Below, in pieces: positions 25,626-37,368 of a stretch of DNA of 64,000 nucleotides. Source of the stretch: CAKZQX01 sp034436755 (lineage in GTDB: Bacteria; Chloroflexota; Chloroflexia; Chloroflexales; Chloroflexaceae); NCBI GenBank assembly GCA_034436755.1, contig DAOTVB010000105.1:1-64000 (forward strand). The letters are read 5' to 3'. Each line of letters opens with the position of its first letter. The stretch's first letter is position 1. Under the pieces are notes generated by a model. The model had not been told where the DNA came from, made no database searches, and saw only the letters and a program-made list of their open reading frames with translations. The position numbers and the translations under genes are program-made.

Positions 25626-25875
25626 TGGAAAACATTTATGCTACAGGAAGAATCCCGGATAAAGAGAAAACATGTTGTTCAGTGGATATGCGCCGGCGCG
25701 CTGTGTTCTCTGTTCCTTTGTTCGCCGTTCTCTCCTGTGCCGTGGCACGTTACTTGCAAACAAAACGAAGCCGGAAGAGGCAGATATTTTCAAAATTGCG
25801 CGTAACCCTTGCTGCGGGCCGGGAGCGGCAGGAAGTGGCTACAAGCATGCCGTATTTCTATGAGAGGAATGCATT

Positions 25876-26172
25876 ATGGATGCAGAAACACGGGCCATTC
25901 GACAGGAGATTGCTGCCACACGCGAGGCGATGACCGACAAGGTTGAGCAGCTTGAGTCGCGGGTGCAGCAGCGCACGGACGAGGTGAAAGAGGCGCTTGA
26001 CATCCGCCAGGCAACCAGCGAGCGGCCCTGGACGATGGTGGGCATCGCAACGGGTGCGGGATTTATGATTGGAACATTCGGGAAAGAGTTGCTGTCGCTG
26101 CTACGCCCCGTGACGGGACTGGCATTCCTGGCTGGATATGCCTGGGGACGGTTCGGCCGGCCGGGACAATAA
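25876..26172 (+). CDS. DUF3618-like small membrane protein
   Basis: 98 residues. The N-terminal half is a soluble amphipathic helix with the DUF3618 signature pattern (IRQEIAATREAMTDKVEQLESRV), followed by RPWTMVGIATGAGFMIGTFGKELLSLL and a second hydrophobic stretch (LAFLAGYAWGRFG). Such proteins are usually encoded with YqjD/phage-holin-like envelope proteins; here it stands before the trehalose synthase-like gene. GAGAGGAA lies 8 bases before the ATG. Function unknown; it is probably an inner-membrane stress or envelope protein. Confidence 0.72.
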   Translation: MDAETRAIRQEIAATREAMTDKVEQLESRVQQRTDEVKEALDIRQATSERPWTMVGIATGAGFMIGTFGKELLSLLRPVTGLAFLAGYAWGRFGRPGQ

Positions 26173-26240
26173 AATAGGGCGACATGTCCGGCGCTCGATA
26201 ACACCGGGTTAGACAAAACCATTAAAGAGAGAATGCTACT

Positions 26241-27902
26241 ATGATCGACCTCATGGTTGACCTCTGGTACAAAAATGCCATAGTCTACTGTCTCGATGTT
26301 GAGACATTTATGGATGCAAACGGTGATGGTATCGGTGATTTTTCGGGACTGACGCAACGCCTGGACTACCTGAATGGAATTGGTATCAACTGTATCTGGC
26401 TGCTGCCGTTTTACCCCACGCCCAACCGGGATAATGGCTATGATGTCATTGATTACTACAACGTTGATCATCGTCTGGGAACGCTCGGCGATTTTGTGGA
26501 GTTTTCGCGCCAGGCGCGCGGGCGGGGAATCAAGGTTGTGGTTGATCTGGTGGTCAATCATACGTCTAATCAGCACCCCTGGTTTCAGCAGGCACGGCAG
26601 GACAGAAATTCAAAGTATCGCAATTTCTATGTCTGGTCAGATGAGCGCCCCGCCGATGCGTCCGACGAGGTCATCTTTCCCGGCGTTCAGGAAAGTATCT
26701 GGACCTATGATGAGCAGGCCGAATCCTATTACCTGCATCGGTTTTATGCGCACCAGCCCGACCTGAATATTGCCAATCCTGCCGTGCGTGAAGAGATCGC
26801 CAAAATTATGGGCTTCTGGCTGGAGTTGGGTGTCGCCGGGTTCCGCATTGATGCGGCCCCCTTTCTGATTGAACTCAAAGGGATTGAGGATCAGGCCGAG
26901 GTGGCGGATCGGCACGCATACCTGCAAGGGCTGCGCGAGTTTCTCTCCTGGCGACGCGGTGATGCTATTCTGCTGGCCGAGGCGAATGTTTCCACCGACT
27001 TAATCCCCGAATATTTTGGTGACGGCAATCGTATGCATATGCTCTTCAACTTTATCGGGAACCAGCGGATGTTCCTGGCACTCGCGCGCCAATCCGCCGA
27101 GCCGCTCATTCAAGGGATGCAGAGTCTGCCCCGGATTCCCCATACCGGGCAGTGGGCCAACTTTACCCGCAACCATGACGAGCTAGATCTGGGGCGGCTA
27201 TCCGACGAGGAGCAACAAGAACTGTGCCAGGCCTTCGATGTACCGGAGGAAGCCTGGATCTACCAGCGGGGACTACGCCGCCGGATTGCGCCGCTCCTGA
27301 ATGGCGATCAGCGGCGCATCAGTCTGGCCTACAGCCTGATGTTTACCCTGCCAGGGACACCAGTGCTGCGCTATGGGCAGGAGATCGGCATGGGCGACGA
27401 TCTGGGCCTGGAGGAGCGTACCAGTATCCGCACCGCGATGCAGTGGTCGGACGAACCCAACGGCGGTTTCTCAACCGTGCCGGCGGAGGAACTGGTGCGC
27501 CCGGTGCTCAGCGGTGGGCAGTATGGCTTTGAGCAGATCAATGTTGCGCGCCAGCAACGCGATCCCGGCTCACTGTTGAATACTGTGGAGCGCATGATCC
27601 GTACGCGCAAGAACTGTCCGGAGTTTGGTTGGGGCGACTGGGAGATTATCAATACAAATCTGCCCCAGGTATTTGCACATCGTTGTGAGTGGCGCGGGGG
27701 TGTGGTCGTTGCGATTCATAACCTCGCAGCGGAAGCCTGCACGGTAACGCTTGATGTAAATGCCGAAGAGAGCCGGCATCTGTGTGATCTCTTTGGCGAC
27801 CGTCTGTATGAGCCGTTTAGTGATGGTGCGCACCGGATTTCTCTGGAGGGATACGGCTATCGCTGGTTCCGCCTGCTGCACGAGCGGTGTGATAGCACGT
27901 AA
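26241..27902 (+). CDS. Trehalose synthase-like GH13 enzyme
   Basis: 553 residues. The opening WYKNAIVYCLDVETFMDANG then DGIGDFSGL and IWLLPFYPTPNRDNGYDVIDYY is the pattern of the TreS / oligo-glucosidase branch of GH13. Catalytic residues: Asp204 (GFRIDAAPF), Glu247 (LLAEANVS) and Asp313 (TRNHDELDLG). A C-terminal beta domain follows (ECRGG-like region near residue 485). TreS interconverts maltose and trehalose. The segments here differ slightly from canonical TreS (Cys-Leu-Asp-Val-Glu rather than LDVRVF), so hydrolysis or a different isomerisation is possible. ATG with AGAGAG upstream. It lies 68 bp after the DUF3618-like gene. No TreY/TreZ or OtsA/B neighbours. Confidence 0.82.
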   Translation: MIDLMVDLWYKNAIVYCLDVETFMDANGDGIGDFSGLTQRLDYLNGIGINCIWLLPFYPTPNRDNGYDVIDYYNVDHRLGTLGDFVEFSRQARGRGIKVVVDLVVNHTSNQHPWFQQARQDRNSKYRNFYVWSDERPADASDEVIFPGVQESIWTYDEQAESYYLHRFYAHQPDLNIANPAVREEIAKIMGFWLELGVAGFRIDAAPFLIELKGIEDQAEVADRHAYLQGLREFLSWRRGDAILLAEANVSTDLIPEYFGDGNRMHMLFNFIGNQRMFLALARQSAEPLIQGMQSLPRIPHTGQWANFTRNHDELDLGRLSDEEQQELCQAFDVPEEAWIYQRGLRRRIAPLLNGDQRRISLAYSLMFTLPGTPVLRYGQEIGMGDDLGLEERTSIRTAMQWSDEPNGGFSTVPAEELVRPVLSGGQYGFEQINVARQQRDPGSLLNTVERMIRTRKNCPEFGWGDWEIINTNLPQVFAHRCEWRGGVVVAIHNLAAEACTVTLDVNAEESRHLCDLFGDRLYEPFSDGAHRISLEGYGYRWFRLLHERCDST

Positions 27903-27985
27903 GCGGCGCGGCATTCCGCAGCATACTGTGCTATTCGGGTGATCGGGAACCGGCGATCACCGCTGACACCGAATCCAGCGGATCT

Positions 27986-27994
27986 TGTTATAAT
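27986..27994 (+). promoter_or_regulatory. Extended -10 promoter element of the mrp operon
   Basis: TGT followed by a perfect TATAAT, about 240 bases before the mrpA start. The family-2 element at 28031-28183 sits between promoter and gene and would be transcribed as leader RNA. Confidence 0.45.
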
Positions 27995-28030
27995 ATCTGC
28001 AAGATCCATCCTAACTCCAATAATAAACAC

Positions 28031-28183
28031 GACTTACGTGGTCACTGACTCGAAAGGACATTTCGCCTCCGGCAGGGTGGAATCGGACATCCTTTTTGGA
28101 AAAAGTACCATGCTGCCGCAGGCGAATCGGGTTTCCGTCGGGTGAAACGTCCGGTTTGCCTGTCAACCGCGTAACTCCTGTAA
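28031..28183. repeat. Family-2 inverted-repeat element (copy b)
   Basis: GACTTACGTGGT at the left and ACCGCGTAACTCCTGTAA at the right. Inside lie TTCGCCTCCGGCAGGGTGGAA and CCATGCTGCCGCAGGCGAATC, the latter shared with copy a (15019-15294). No coding capacity. It occupies the mrpA leader. Confidence 0.75.
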
Positions 28184-28232
28184 TAAATATGCATCTGCTG
28201 ATAGTTGTTGTCATAACACCTGGAAAGATTTC

Positions 28233-30548
28233 ATGCTTGCAGCAGTTTTGTCGGGATTTGCGCTCTCGTCAGTAACCCCCTGGTTACGACGGATCGGGCG
28301 CGGGGCTACAGGGTGGCTGATTGCACTGCTGCCCCTGGGCCTGTTCATCTACTTCGGCAGTCAGGTCGAGGCGATCATGGCGGGCGAGGTTTTGCGTGTC
28401 TCCTATGCCTGGGCTCCCAGTGTTGGCATTAATCTGTCATTTTACCTGGATGGGTTGAGTCTGCTCTTTGCCCTGCTGATCACCGGGATCGGCACGCTGG
28501 TCATTCTCTACACGGCGGGCTACCTGGCCGAGGACGAGCATATCGACCGTTTCTATGCGTTTACGCTGATCTTTATGGCCTCGATGCTCGGTCTGGTGCT
28601 GGCGAACAATGTGATTACGCTCTATGTCTTCTGGGAGTTGACCAGTGTTAGCTCCTTCCTGCTCATCGGCTTTGAGCATGAGGAGGAGGAGTCGCGCGCG
28701 GCGGCCTGGCAGGCGTTGCTGGTGACGGGCGCGGGCGGGCTGATCTTGCTGGCCGGGCTGATCCTGCTGGGGCAGGTCGGTGGGAGCATGGAGATATCCA
28801 CGCTGGTCGAAGCGGGCGAGATGATTCGTGGTGAGGCGCTCTACCTGCCAATCCTGGTACTGATCCTGCTGGGTGCTTTCACCAAATCGGCGCAGTTTCC
28901 GTTTCACTTCTGGTTGCCCAATGCCATGGCCGCGCCGACCCCGGCCAGTGCTTATCTCCACTCGGCAACGATGGTCAAGGCGGGTGTCTATCTGCTGGCG
29001 CGGTTGAGCCCGGTTCTGGGCGGTACCCCGACCTGGCAGTACACTGTTACAAGTGTCGGCGCGGTGACGATGCTGCTGGGCGCGTTTCTGGCCTGGCAAC
29101 AGGTGGATATCAAACGCATCCTGGCCTACTCCACGGTTAGCGCCCTGGGGATTCTGGTGATGCTGATTGGCATAGGCACGGAACTGGCAGCCGAGGCGAT
29201 GCTGGTGTTCCTGCTGGGGCATGCGCTCTACAAGGGCGCGCTCTTCCTGGTGGCCGGGGCGATTGATCATGAGAGCGGTACGCGCAGCCTTGACCAGTTG
29301 GGCGGGCTACGGCGTGCGATGCCGATTACCGCCGGAGCTGCCTGGATTGCCGCGCTGTCCATGGCAAGTCTGCCGCCCTTCCTGGGCTTTATCGGCAAAG
29401 AGTTGCTTTATGAGGCATCCCTGAAAGCGCACCTCACCGAGTATCTGCTGATTGGCGTGGCGGTGCTGGCAAATATCTTCTACGTGGGCGCGGCGGGAAT
29501 CATAGGATTGCGGCCCTTTATTGGACAGGAAGCGGATACACCGAAACATCCCCACGAAGCGCCGCTGACGATGTGGCTGGGTCCGGTGGTGCTGGCGGGA
29601 GCCGGGCTTTTTCTGGGGCTGGTTCCCAGCGCTGCCGGGATGGTGGTCCAACCGGCTATTGCCGCAATGACCGGGCACGCCGCCGAGATCGACCTGGCGC
29701 TCTGGCATGGGCTGACGCTTCCGCTGTTCCTGAGTGTGATTACCATTGCGGGCGGTGCCGGCGTCTACGTCGGGCGAGAGCGGTTAATGCGACTGGCAGC
29801 CGGCCCGACCTCGCTCAGTCGCTGGGGGCCGGATCGCTGGTACACCTGGGCACTCGATGGGCTGAACTGGGTCGCGCACGAGCAGACCCGCCTGATCCAG
29901 CATGGCTACCTGCGCTACTACATGCTGACGATTGTGCTCACACTGGTCGGGTTTGTCGGGTTTACCCTGCTGCGCCTGACCGATCTGCCGCAGAGCCTGA
30001 CCACCCAGGATATCCGCCCCTACGAGGCCGGGTTGGGTGTGCTGATCCTGTTTGGGACCTGGATGGCAGTGCGGGCGCGGTCGCGCCTGGCGGCGATTGC
30101 TGCCCTGGGTGTGGTTGGCTATAGTATGTCGCTGATCTTTGTCATGTTTAGCGCGCCTGATCTGGCAATGACCCAGTTTGCAATCGAGACGCTGACGGTG
30201 ATCCTGTTTGTGCTGGTGTTGTACCGGCTGCCGCCCTTTGGAGCCGGCACCGTCAGGCGCGCACGTCTCCGTGATGCTGCCGTGGCGCTGACGGCGGGTA
30301 CCTTAATTGCCACACTGGTGCTGATTGCAACGAACGTCCAGTTCAGTCCTTCGATCTCCGATTTCTATATTGATAAGAGTTACCCTGAGGCGCATGGACA
30401 TAACATTGTCAATGTCATCCTGGTAGACTTTCGTGAGTTGGACACAATGGGCGAGATTACGGTGCTCTCCCTGGCGGGGGTGGGCGTCTATGCGCTGCTC
30501 AAGCTTATCTTGCGGGAGCGCAAAGTGCGAGAGGAGCAGGACGAATGA
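28233..30548 (+). CDS. mrpA: Mrp Na+/H+ antiporter subunit A
   Basis: 771 residues, the length of an unfused MrpA. Its N-terminal 500 residues match the NuoL/ND5-type proton-channel family (VFWELTSVSSFLLIGFEH, HFWLPNAMAAPTPASAYLHS for the TM7-8 lysine/histidine region, MVKAGVYLLARL). The C-terminal part carries the MrpA-specific MBH-like segments (FVMFSAPDLAMTQFAIETLTVILFV and NVILVDFRELDTMGE). MrpA is the largest subunit of the multi-subunit secondary Na+/H+ exchanger, which exports Na+ and supports pH and salt tolerance. First gene of seven. mrpB starts inside its stop (ATGA overlap). Confidence 0.95.
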   Translation: MLAAVLSGFALSSVTPWLRRIGRGATGWLIALLPLGLFIYFGSQVEAIMAGEVLRVSYAWAPSVGINLSFYLDGLSLLFALLITGIGTLVILYTAGYLAEDEHIDRFYAFTLIFMASMLGLVLANNVITLYVFWELTSVSSFLLIGFEHEEEESRAAAWQALLVTGAGGLILLAGLILLGQVGGSMEISTLVEAGEMIRGEALYLPILVLILLGAFTKSAQFPFHFWLPNAMAAPTPASAYLHSATMVKAGVYLLARLSPVLGGTPTWQYTVTSVGAVTMLLGAFLAWQQVDIKRILAYSTVSALGILVMLIGIGTELAAEAMLVFLLGHALYKGALFLVAGAIDHESGTRSLDQLGGLRRAMPITAGAAWIAALSMASLPPFLGFIGKELLYEASLKAHLTEYLLIGVAVLANIFYVGAAGIIGLRPFIGQEADTPKHPHEAPLTMWLGPVVLAGAGLFLGLVPSAAGMVVQPAIAAMTGHAAEIDLALWHGLTLPLFLSVITIAGGAGVYVGRERLMRLAAGPTSLSRWGPDRWYTWALDGLNWVAHEQTRLIQHGYLRYYMLTIVLTLVGFVGFTLLRLTDLPQSLTTQDIRPYEAGLGVLILFGTWMAVRARSRLAAIAALGVVGYSMSLIFVMFSAPDLAMTQFAIETLTVILFVLVLYRLPPFGAGTVRRARLRDAAVALTAGTLIATLVLIATNVQFSPSISDFYIDKSYPEAHGHNIVNVILVDFRELDTMGEITVLSLAGVGVYALLKLILRERKVREEQDE

Positions 30549-30958
30549 CTTCACTGATTATGCGCACGGCAACGCCCCTGCTGTCGCCTCTGATGGTCTT
30601 CTTCTCAATCTTTCTGCTGGTGCGCGGGCACAACAATCCGGGGGGCGGCTTTGTGGGCGGGTTGCTGGCCGCAGCGGCCTTTGCAATGTGGGCAATTGCC
30701 TACAATGTGCAGGTTGCCCGGTACCGGCTGGCAATTGATCCCCCGTGGCTGGTCGGGTCCGGGTTGCTGCTGGCGCTGGCAAGCGGCAGTGTGTCGCTGC
30801 TGAAGGGGGAGCCGTTTCTTACCGGCAAGTGGGTGGAGATACCCATCCCCCTGCTGGGGAACCTGGCGCTTGGTACGCCCATGGTGTTCGATGTCGGCGT
30901 CTACCTGGTGGTGCTAGGGGTGATGATGATGATTATCTTGAATCTGGCGGAGGAGTGA
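30545..30958 (+). CDS. mrpB: Mrp antiporter subunit B
   Basis: 137 residues with four predicted membrane segments and the MnhB/MrpB motif HNNPGGGFVGGLLAAAAFA. It overlaps mrpA by four bases, which implies translational coupling. Here it is separate from subunit A, as in the group-1 Mrp operons. It is needed for assembly of the antiporter complex. Confidence 0.94.
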   Translation: MTSLIMRTATPLLSPLMVFFSIFLLVRGHNNPGGGFVGGLLAAAAFAMWAIAYNVQVARYRLAIDPPWLVGSGLLLALASGSVSLLKGEPFLTGKWVEIPIPLLGNLALGTPMVFDVGVYLVVLGVMMMIILNLAEE

Positions 30959-30961
30959 GGT

Positions 30962-31324
30962 ATGGAGGCAGTCCTGGCAATTGTTGTCGGTGGCCTGTTC
31001 GCCGCCGGTCTGTATATGATGATGCGGCGCAATATTGTCAAGCTGATTATTGGCCTGGTGCTGCTGAGTCACGCGGTCAACCTGTTGATCTTTACCTCGG
31101 CCGGGTTGACGCGGGCCGAGCCGCCGCTGCTCCCTGAAGGCGCGGAGGAGACGGTGATGCTTGTGGCTGATCCGCTGCCCCAGGCGCTGATCCTGACAGC
31201 GATTGTGATCAGCTTTGCGGTGCTGGCCTTTGCGCTGGTGCTCTTCCACCGCGTCTATCAGTCGGTCGGCACCGATGACCTGGACCGGATTAAACCTACC
31301 GAAGAGTCGGCTACGCATTTGTGA
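30962..31324 (+). CDS. mrpC: Mrp antiporter subunit C (NuoK-like)
   Basis: 120 residues with three membrane segments of the NuoK family: LYMMMRRNIVKLIIGLVLLSHAVNLLIF, with the conserved acidic and glycine features, and DPLPQALILTAIVISFAV. It begins three bases after mrpB and corresponds to the small channel subunit next to MrpD. Confidence 0.94.
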   Translation: MEAVLAIVVGGLFAAGLYMMMRRNIVKLIIGLVLLSHAVNLLIFTSAGLTRAEPPLLPEGAEETVMLVADPLPQALILTAIVISFAVLAFALVLFHRVYQSVGTDDLDRIKPTEESATHL

Positions 31325-31352
31325 TTGAGTTTATCGAAAGAACCGTAACAGA

Positions 31353-32870
31353 ATGCAGAATTTACTGCTTGTTTTGCCGATTATGATTCCGCTGGCAACG
31401 GCGGCTATCCAGATCCTGGCATGGCACTCCTGCCCGGTGCAGCGCTGGCTGAGCCTGCTGGGGTCAATGGCACTGCTGGTCGTCGCCGGGTTGTTGCTGG
31501 CGACGGTCTGGCGTGATGGTATCCAGGCGACGCAGTTGGGCAACTGGCCTGCGCCCTACGGCATTACGCTCGTCGCCGATCTGTTTAGTGCCACGATGGT
31601 GGTGGTGGCGGCACTGATGGGGGTTGCCGTCATCATCTACTCACTGTCGGGGTTGGGGATCGACCGGGCGCGCGAGTCATTTGGCTACTACCCGCTGCTC
31701 AACATCCTGCTGATGGGGGTTTCGGGCGTATTCCTGACCGGCGATATTTTTAACATGTATGTCTGGTTCGAGGTGATGTTGATCTCCTCGTTTGTGCTGC
31801 TGGCGCTGGGTGGGGAACGAACGCAACTGGAAGGCGCGCTCAAGTATGTCACTATTAATCTGGTTTCGTCGGCGGTATTCTTAACGGCGGTGGGCGTGCT
31901 CTACGGGGTAGTGGGTACGCTGAACATGGCCGACCTGGCGATCAAGTTAAACGATACGGCGAACCCTGGACTGGTGACAACGCTGGCAATGCTCTTCCTG
32001 ATTACCTTTGGGATTAAGGCCGCGATCTTTCCGCTCTTCTTCTGGCTGCCCGAGTCCTACCACACGCCGCCGGTAGCCGTCTCGGCGATCTTCGCGGGGC
32101 TGTTAACCAAAGTGGGCGTTTATGCGCTGATCCGCGTGTTTACGCTGCTCTTCACGCAGAATGTCGGCTATACGCATACGCTGATCCTGGTGCTCTCCGG
32201 GTTCACGATGGTTGTGGGCGTGCTGGGGGCGGCAGCGCAGTATGAGTTTCGTAAGATTCTCTCATTTCATATTATCAGCCAGATCGGCTATATGATCATG
32301 GGCTTAGGATTATTTACACCGCTGGCAATTGCCGGATCGATTTTTTTTATTGTCCATAACATTTTCGCCAAAGCCAATCTCTTTCTGATCAGCGGGGCGG
32401 TGGAGCGGCTGCGCGGCACCTATGAGTTGAAGGAGTTGGGCGGATTGTATCGGGCCTATCCGGGGCTGTCGATCCTGTTTTTAATTCCGGCGCTCTCGCT
32501 GGCAGGTATTCCGCCGCTCTCCGGGTTCTGGGCCAAGTATACCCTGGCGCGGGCCGGCCTGGAGGTTGAGCAGTATGTGATTGTCGCCGCCGCGTTGCTG
32601 GTCGGGTTGCTGACGCTCTTCTCGATGACCAAGATCTGGAATGAAGCCTTCTGGAAACCCTTGCCGACCGCATCTGAGCGGTTAGTTGCCGGGGCTACGG
32701 TCAACCAGAACACGGGCCGGATGCGGGTGTTGCTGCTGCCCATCATTATTCTGGCGTTGCTGACGGTGCTGATCGGGTTGTTGGCCGAGCCGATGTTGCT
32801 GCTGGCAATGGCGGCCTCCGAACAACTGCTGCAACCTTCCGAGTATATCGAGGCGGTGATGGGAGCCTGA
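31353..32870 (+). CDS. mrpD: Mrp antiporter subunit D
   Basis: 505 residues, NuoM/NuoN-type proton-translocating subunit: NMYVWFEVMLISSFVLLALGG holds the conserved TM5 glutamate, FPLFFWLPESYHTPPVAVSAIF the TM7 region, and FRKILSFHIISQIGYM the TM8 segment. It starts 28 bases after mrpC and is followed two bases later by mrpE. It forms one of the two proposed ion paths of the complex. Confidence 0.95.
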   Translation: MQNLLLVLPIMIPLATAAIQILAWHSCPVQRWLSLLGSMALLVVAGLLLATVWRDGIQATQLGNWPAPYGITLVADLFSATMVVVAALMGVAVIIYSLSGLGIDRARESFGYYPLLNILLMGVSGVFLTGDIFNMYVWFEVMLISSFVLLALGGERTQLEGALKYVTINLVSSAVFLTAVGVLYGVVGTLNMADLAIKLNDTANPGLVTTLAMLFLITFGIKAAIFPLFFWLPESYHTPPVAVSAIFAGLLTKVGVYALIRVFTLLFTQNVGYTHTLILVLSGFTMVVGVLGAAAQYEFRKILSFHIISQIGYMIMGLGLFTPLAIAGSIFFIVHNIFAKANLFLISGAVERLRGTYELKELGGLYRAYPGLSILFLIPALSLAGIPPLSGFWAKYTLARAGLEVEQYVIVAAALLVGLLTLFSMTKIWNEAFWKPLPTASERLVAGATVNQNTGRMRVLLLPIIILALLTVLIGLLAEPMLLLAMAASEQLLQPSEYIEAVMGA

Positions 32871-32872
32871 CG

Positions 32873-33220
32873 ATGCAGATTATCAGAAAAATGCTGTTTA
32901 AAGTGTGGCTGGTGGTCGAGTTGACCGTCTATTTTCTCTGGGAGCTTTTCCGGGCGAACCTGCGGGTGGCGCGTGATGTGGTTACGCCCAAACACTACAA
33001 GCGACCGGGGGTGGTGGCGGTGCCGCTTGATGTACGCACCAGTTATGAAATTACGCTGCTGGCCTGCCTGATCACGCTGACGCCGGGCACGCTGAGCCTG
33101 GATGTATCCAGGGATCGTAGCGTGCTCTACATCCACGAGATGTTTATTACCGACCCGGATGATGTACGGCGCAGCGTCAAAGAAGGCTTTGAACGGCGGG
33201 TGCTGGAGGTGTTTCGATGA
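32873..33220 (+). CDS. mrpE: Mrp antiporter subunit E
   Basis: 115 residues, MnhE type: an N-terminal membrane segment (WLVVELTVYFLWELFRAN), then a soluble region with TPGTLSLDVSRDRSVLYIHEMF and a C-terminal basic tail. The length is at the short end because one of the usual N-terminal segments is reduced. It overlaps mrpF by four bases. Confidence 0.92.
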   Translation: MQIIRKMLFKVWLVVELTVYFLWELFRANLRVARDVVTPKHYKRPGVVAVPLDVRTSYEITLLACLITLTPGTLSLDVSRDRSVLYIHEMFITDPDDVRRSVKEGFERRVLEVFR

Positions 33221-33495
33221 GTTTTGGAGTTATTGCCGGCGTGGCCACGCTGGTGCTGGGGATGCTGATCGCGGCGCTGTTTCTCGCGTTTGTGCGCCTG
33301 TTACGTGGGCCGAGTATCCCCGATCGCGTAGTTGCGCTGGATCTGATAGCAGTCATTTCGGTGGGGGTTATCGCCGCCTACATTATTCTGACGAACGAAC
33401 CTGCGTTTCTAGATACGGCGATTGTGTTGTCGCTGATCTCTTTCCTGGGAACGGTAGCGTTTGCCTTTTATATCGAGCGAGGAGCAGCGCGATGA
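33217..33495 (+). CDS. mrpF: Mrp antiporter subunit F
   Basis: 92 residues with three membrane segments. The MnhF hallmark RLLRGPSIPDRVVALDLI is followed by AYIILTNEPAFLDTAIVLSLISFLG. It overlaps mrpE upstream and mrpG downstream by four bases each, consistent with coupled translation of the small subunits. Confidence 0.95.
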   Translation: MSFGVIAGVATLVLGMLIAALFLAFVRLLRGPSIPDRVVALDLIAVISVGVIAAYIILTNEPAFLDTAIVLSLISFLGTVAFAFYIERGAAR

Positions 33496-33878
33496 CTCAC
33501 TGGCTGGTAGCGATCTTACTGCTCATAGGTGGTATCTTCTCGCTGATTGCGGCGCTGGGGGTTGCCACCATGCCGGACCTGTTTACCCGCATGCAAGCCA
33601 GTACCAAGTCGGCAACGCTGGGGGTTGCCTGTACTATTCTGGCGGTGGCCTTCCACTTTGACAGCCTGAGCGTGAAGGTGCGGGCAATTCTGGTTATCGG
33701 GTTTATCTTTATAACCGCACCGATTGCGGCGCATATGATCGGGCGGGCGGCCTACTCCAGTCGGGTGCCGCTCTGGAAGGGCAGCGTGGTGGATGAGTTG
33801 GAGGGCAACTTCGACCCGGTGACCCACACGAGCGAGCCGCCGGAGCGCTTCCGACGTTTTCCCCATAGTGACCAGTAG
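33492..33878 (+). CDS. mrpG: Mrp antiporter subunit G
   Basis: 128 residues. MnhG family: LLIGGIFSLIAALGVATMPDLFTRMQASTKSATLGV and FIFITAPIAAHMIGRAAY give three membrane segments, followed by a hydrophilic tail. The ATG at 33492 lies within the mrpF stop. A longer upstream frame overlapping mrpE/F is spurious. The stop TAG (33876-33878) lies inside an AGTGACC heptamer array, so the final residues come from repeat sequence. It closes the seven-gene operon and is convergent with clpB. Confidence 0.93.
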   Translation: MTHWLVAILLLIGGIFSLIAALGVATMPDLFTRMQASTKSATLGVACTILAVAFHFDSLSVKVRAILVIGFIFITAPIAAHMIGRAAYSSRVPLWKGSVVDELEGNFDPVTHTSEPPERFRRFPHSDQ

Positions 33879-33950
33879 TGACCAGTGATGAGTGACCAGT
33901 GACGCGTGGTGTGACAGTATCGTCTTTGCTGCCACGCGTCACTGGTCACT
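33868..33950. repeat. AGTGACC heptamer array folding into a 19-bp hairpin
   Basis: Heptamer units run from 33868. Arms 33891-33909 and 33932-33950 are a perfect 19-bp inverted repeat with a 22-base loop. It sits between the convergent mrpG and clpB stops (clpB ends at 33956) and could act as a two-way terminator. Confidence 0.85.
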
Positions 33951-33955
33951 GGTCA

Positions 33956-36553
<2,598 letters not shown>

Positions 36554-36685
36554 TTTCTTTTAACCTCCCTGGCGAGTGCATTCCGCACACGCGCAGCGGC
36601 CCAACAGAACAACCACTGCGCGCGCCGCTACGCTCCCGATCCACCTGTCGGGTCGGGCCTCGCTTGATGATATGAACTGCTCATA

Positions 36686-36694
36686 ATCATAACA
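36686..36694 (-). promoter_or_regulatory. Extended -10 promoter element of clpB
   Basis: TGT followed by TATGAT on the minus strand. The leader would be about 125 bases. No heat-shock-type -35 and no CIRCE inverted repeat are visible. Confidence 0.4.
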
Positions 36695-36768
36695 CGCACA
36701 CGTCAGAAGTATGTTAAAGCAGTGTTGGTATTTTGTTATTGATGCCTGTGCTAACAGAGGTGAGGCTG

Positions 36769-37232
36769 GATGAAGTTTGAGAACATCGTCCGGATATGCA
36801 ATGACCGGGAGTCCCGGCTTCAGCCGGTGGAACGCCTGCCGGGGCCCCGGTATACTGATTTGAAAACATCGTCCGGATATGCATGACCGGGAGTCCCGGC
36901 TTCAGCCGGTGGAACGCCTGCCGGGGCATAGGTGCGCTGATAAAATTTGAAAACATCGTCCGGATATGCAATGACCGGGAGTCCCGGCTTCAGCCGGTGG
37001 GATGCCTGCCGGGGCCCCGGTATACTGATTTGAAAACATCGTCCGGATATGCATGACCGGGAGTCCCGGCTTCAGCCGGTGGAACGCCTGCCGGGACAGT
37101 GGCATACTGCCGGGAACGCCTGATCCGGCTGAAGCCGGGACTCCGATCCCACGATGTCCGGATTACAATTTCAACGTTCATAAGCCGGGACTTCCGATAA
37201 GTGATGTCCGGATTTCATGGTCAAACTTCATC
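36769..37232. repeat. Tandem array of family-1 elements (four 83-87 bp units)
   Basis: Units begin with CATCGTCCGGATATG at 36784, 36867, 36954 and 37037 (periods 83, 87, 83). Each holds GGGAGTCCCGGCTTCAGCCGGTGG. The array starts at GATGAAGTTTGAG (36769) and closes with one inverted arm (ATCCGGCTGAAGCCGGGACT, near 37123-37142) and inverted end TTCAACGTTCAT (37181), with a second end CAAACTTCATC at 37232. It fills most of the 815-bp gap between clpB and the next gene. Units are uninterrupted, so it is not a CRISPR array. Confidence 0.85.
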
Positions 37233-37368
37233 AGTTGCACGAGGGCAACCTGCGCGCGGCTACAAGCCGCGCCTACGCCTTCGCCGTGTTTCCCCAACAC
37301 CCACTACACCCCGGTATAGAACTTGCATAAATACCCCTGAGAAGTATAGCAATAAGGAGGTTGCGACG

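Noticed and set aside
36554..36700. CIRCE/HrcA heat-shock operator upstream of clpB
   Set aside because: GAGTGC appears once but the inverted TTAGCACTC-N9-GAGTGCTAA is absent.
36784..37145. CRISPR-like regular repeat spacing
   Set aside because: The whole 83-87 bp period is repeated without unique spacers, and no cas genes are present.
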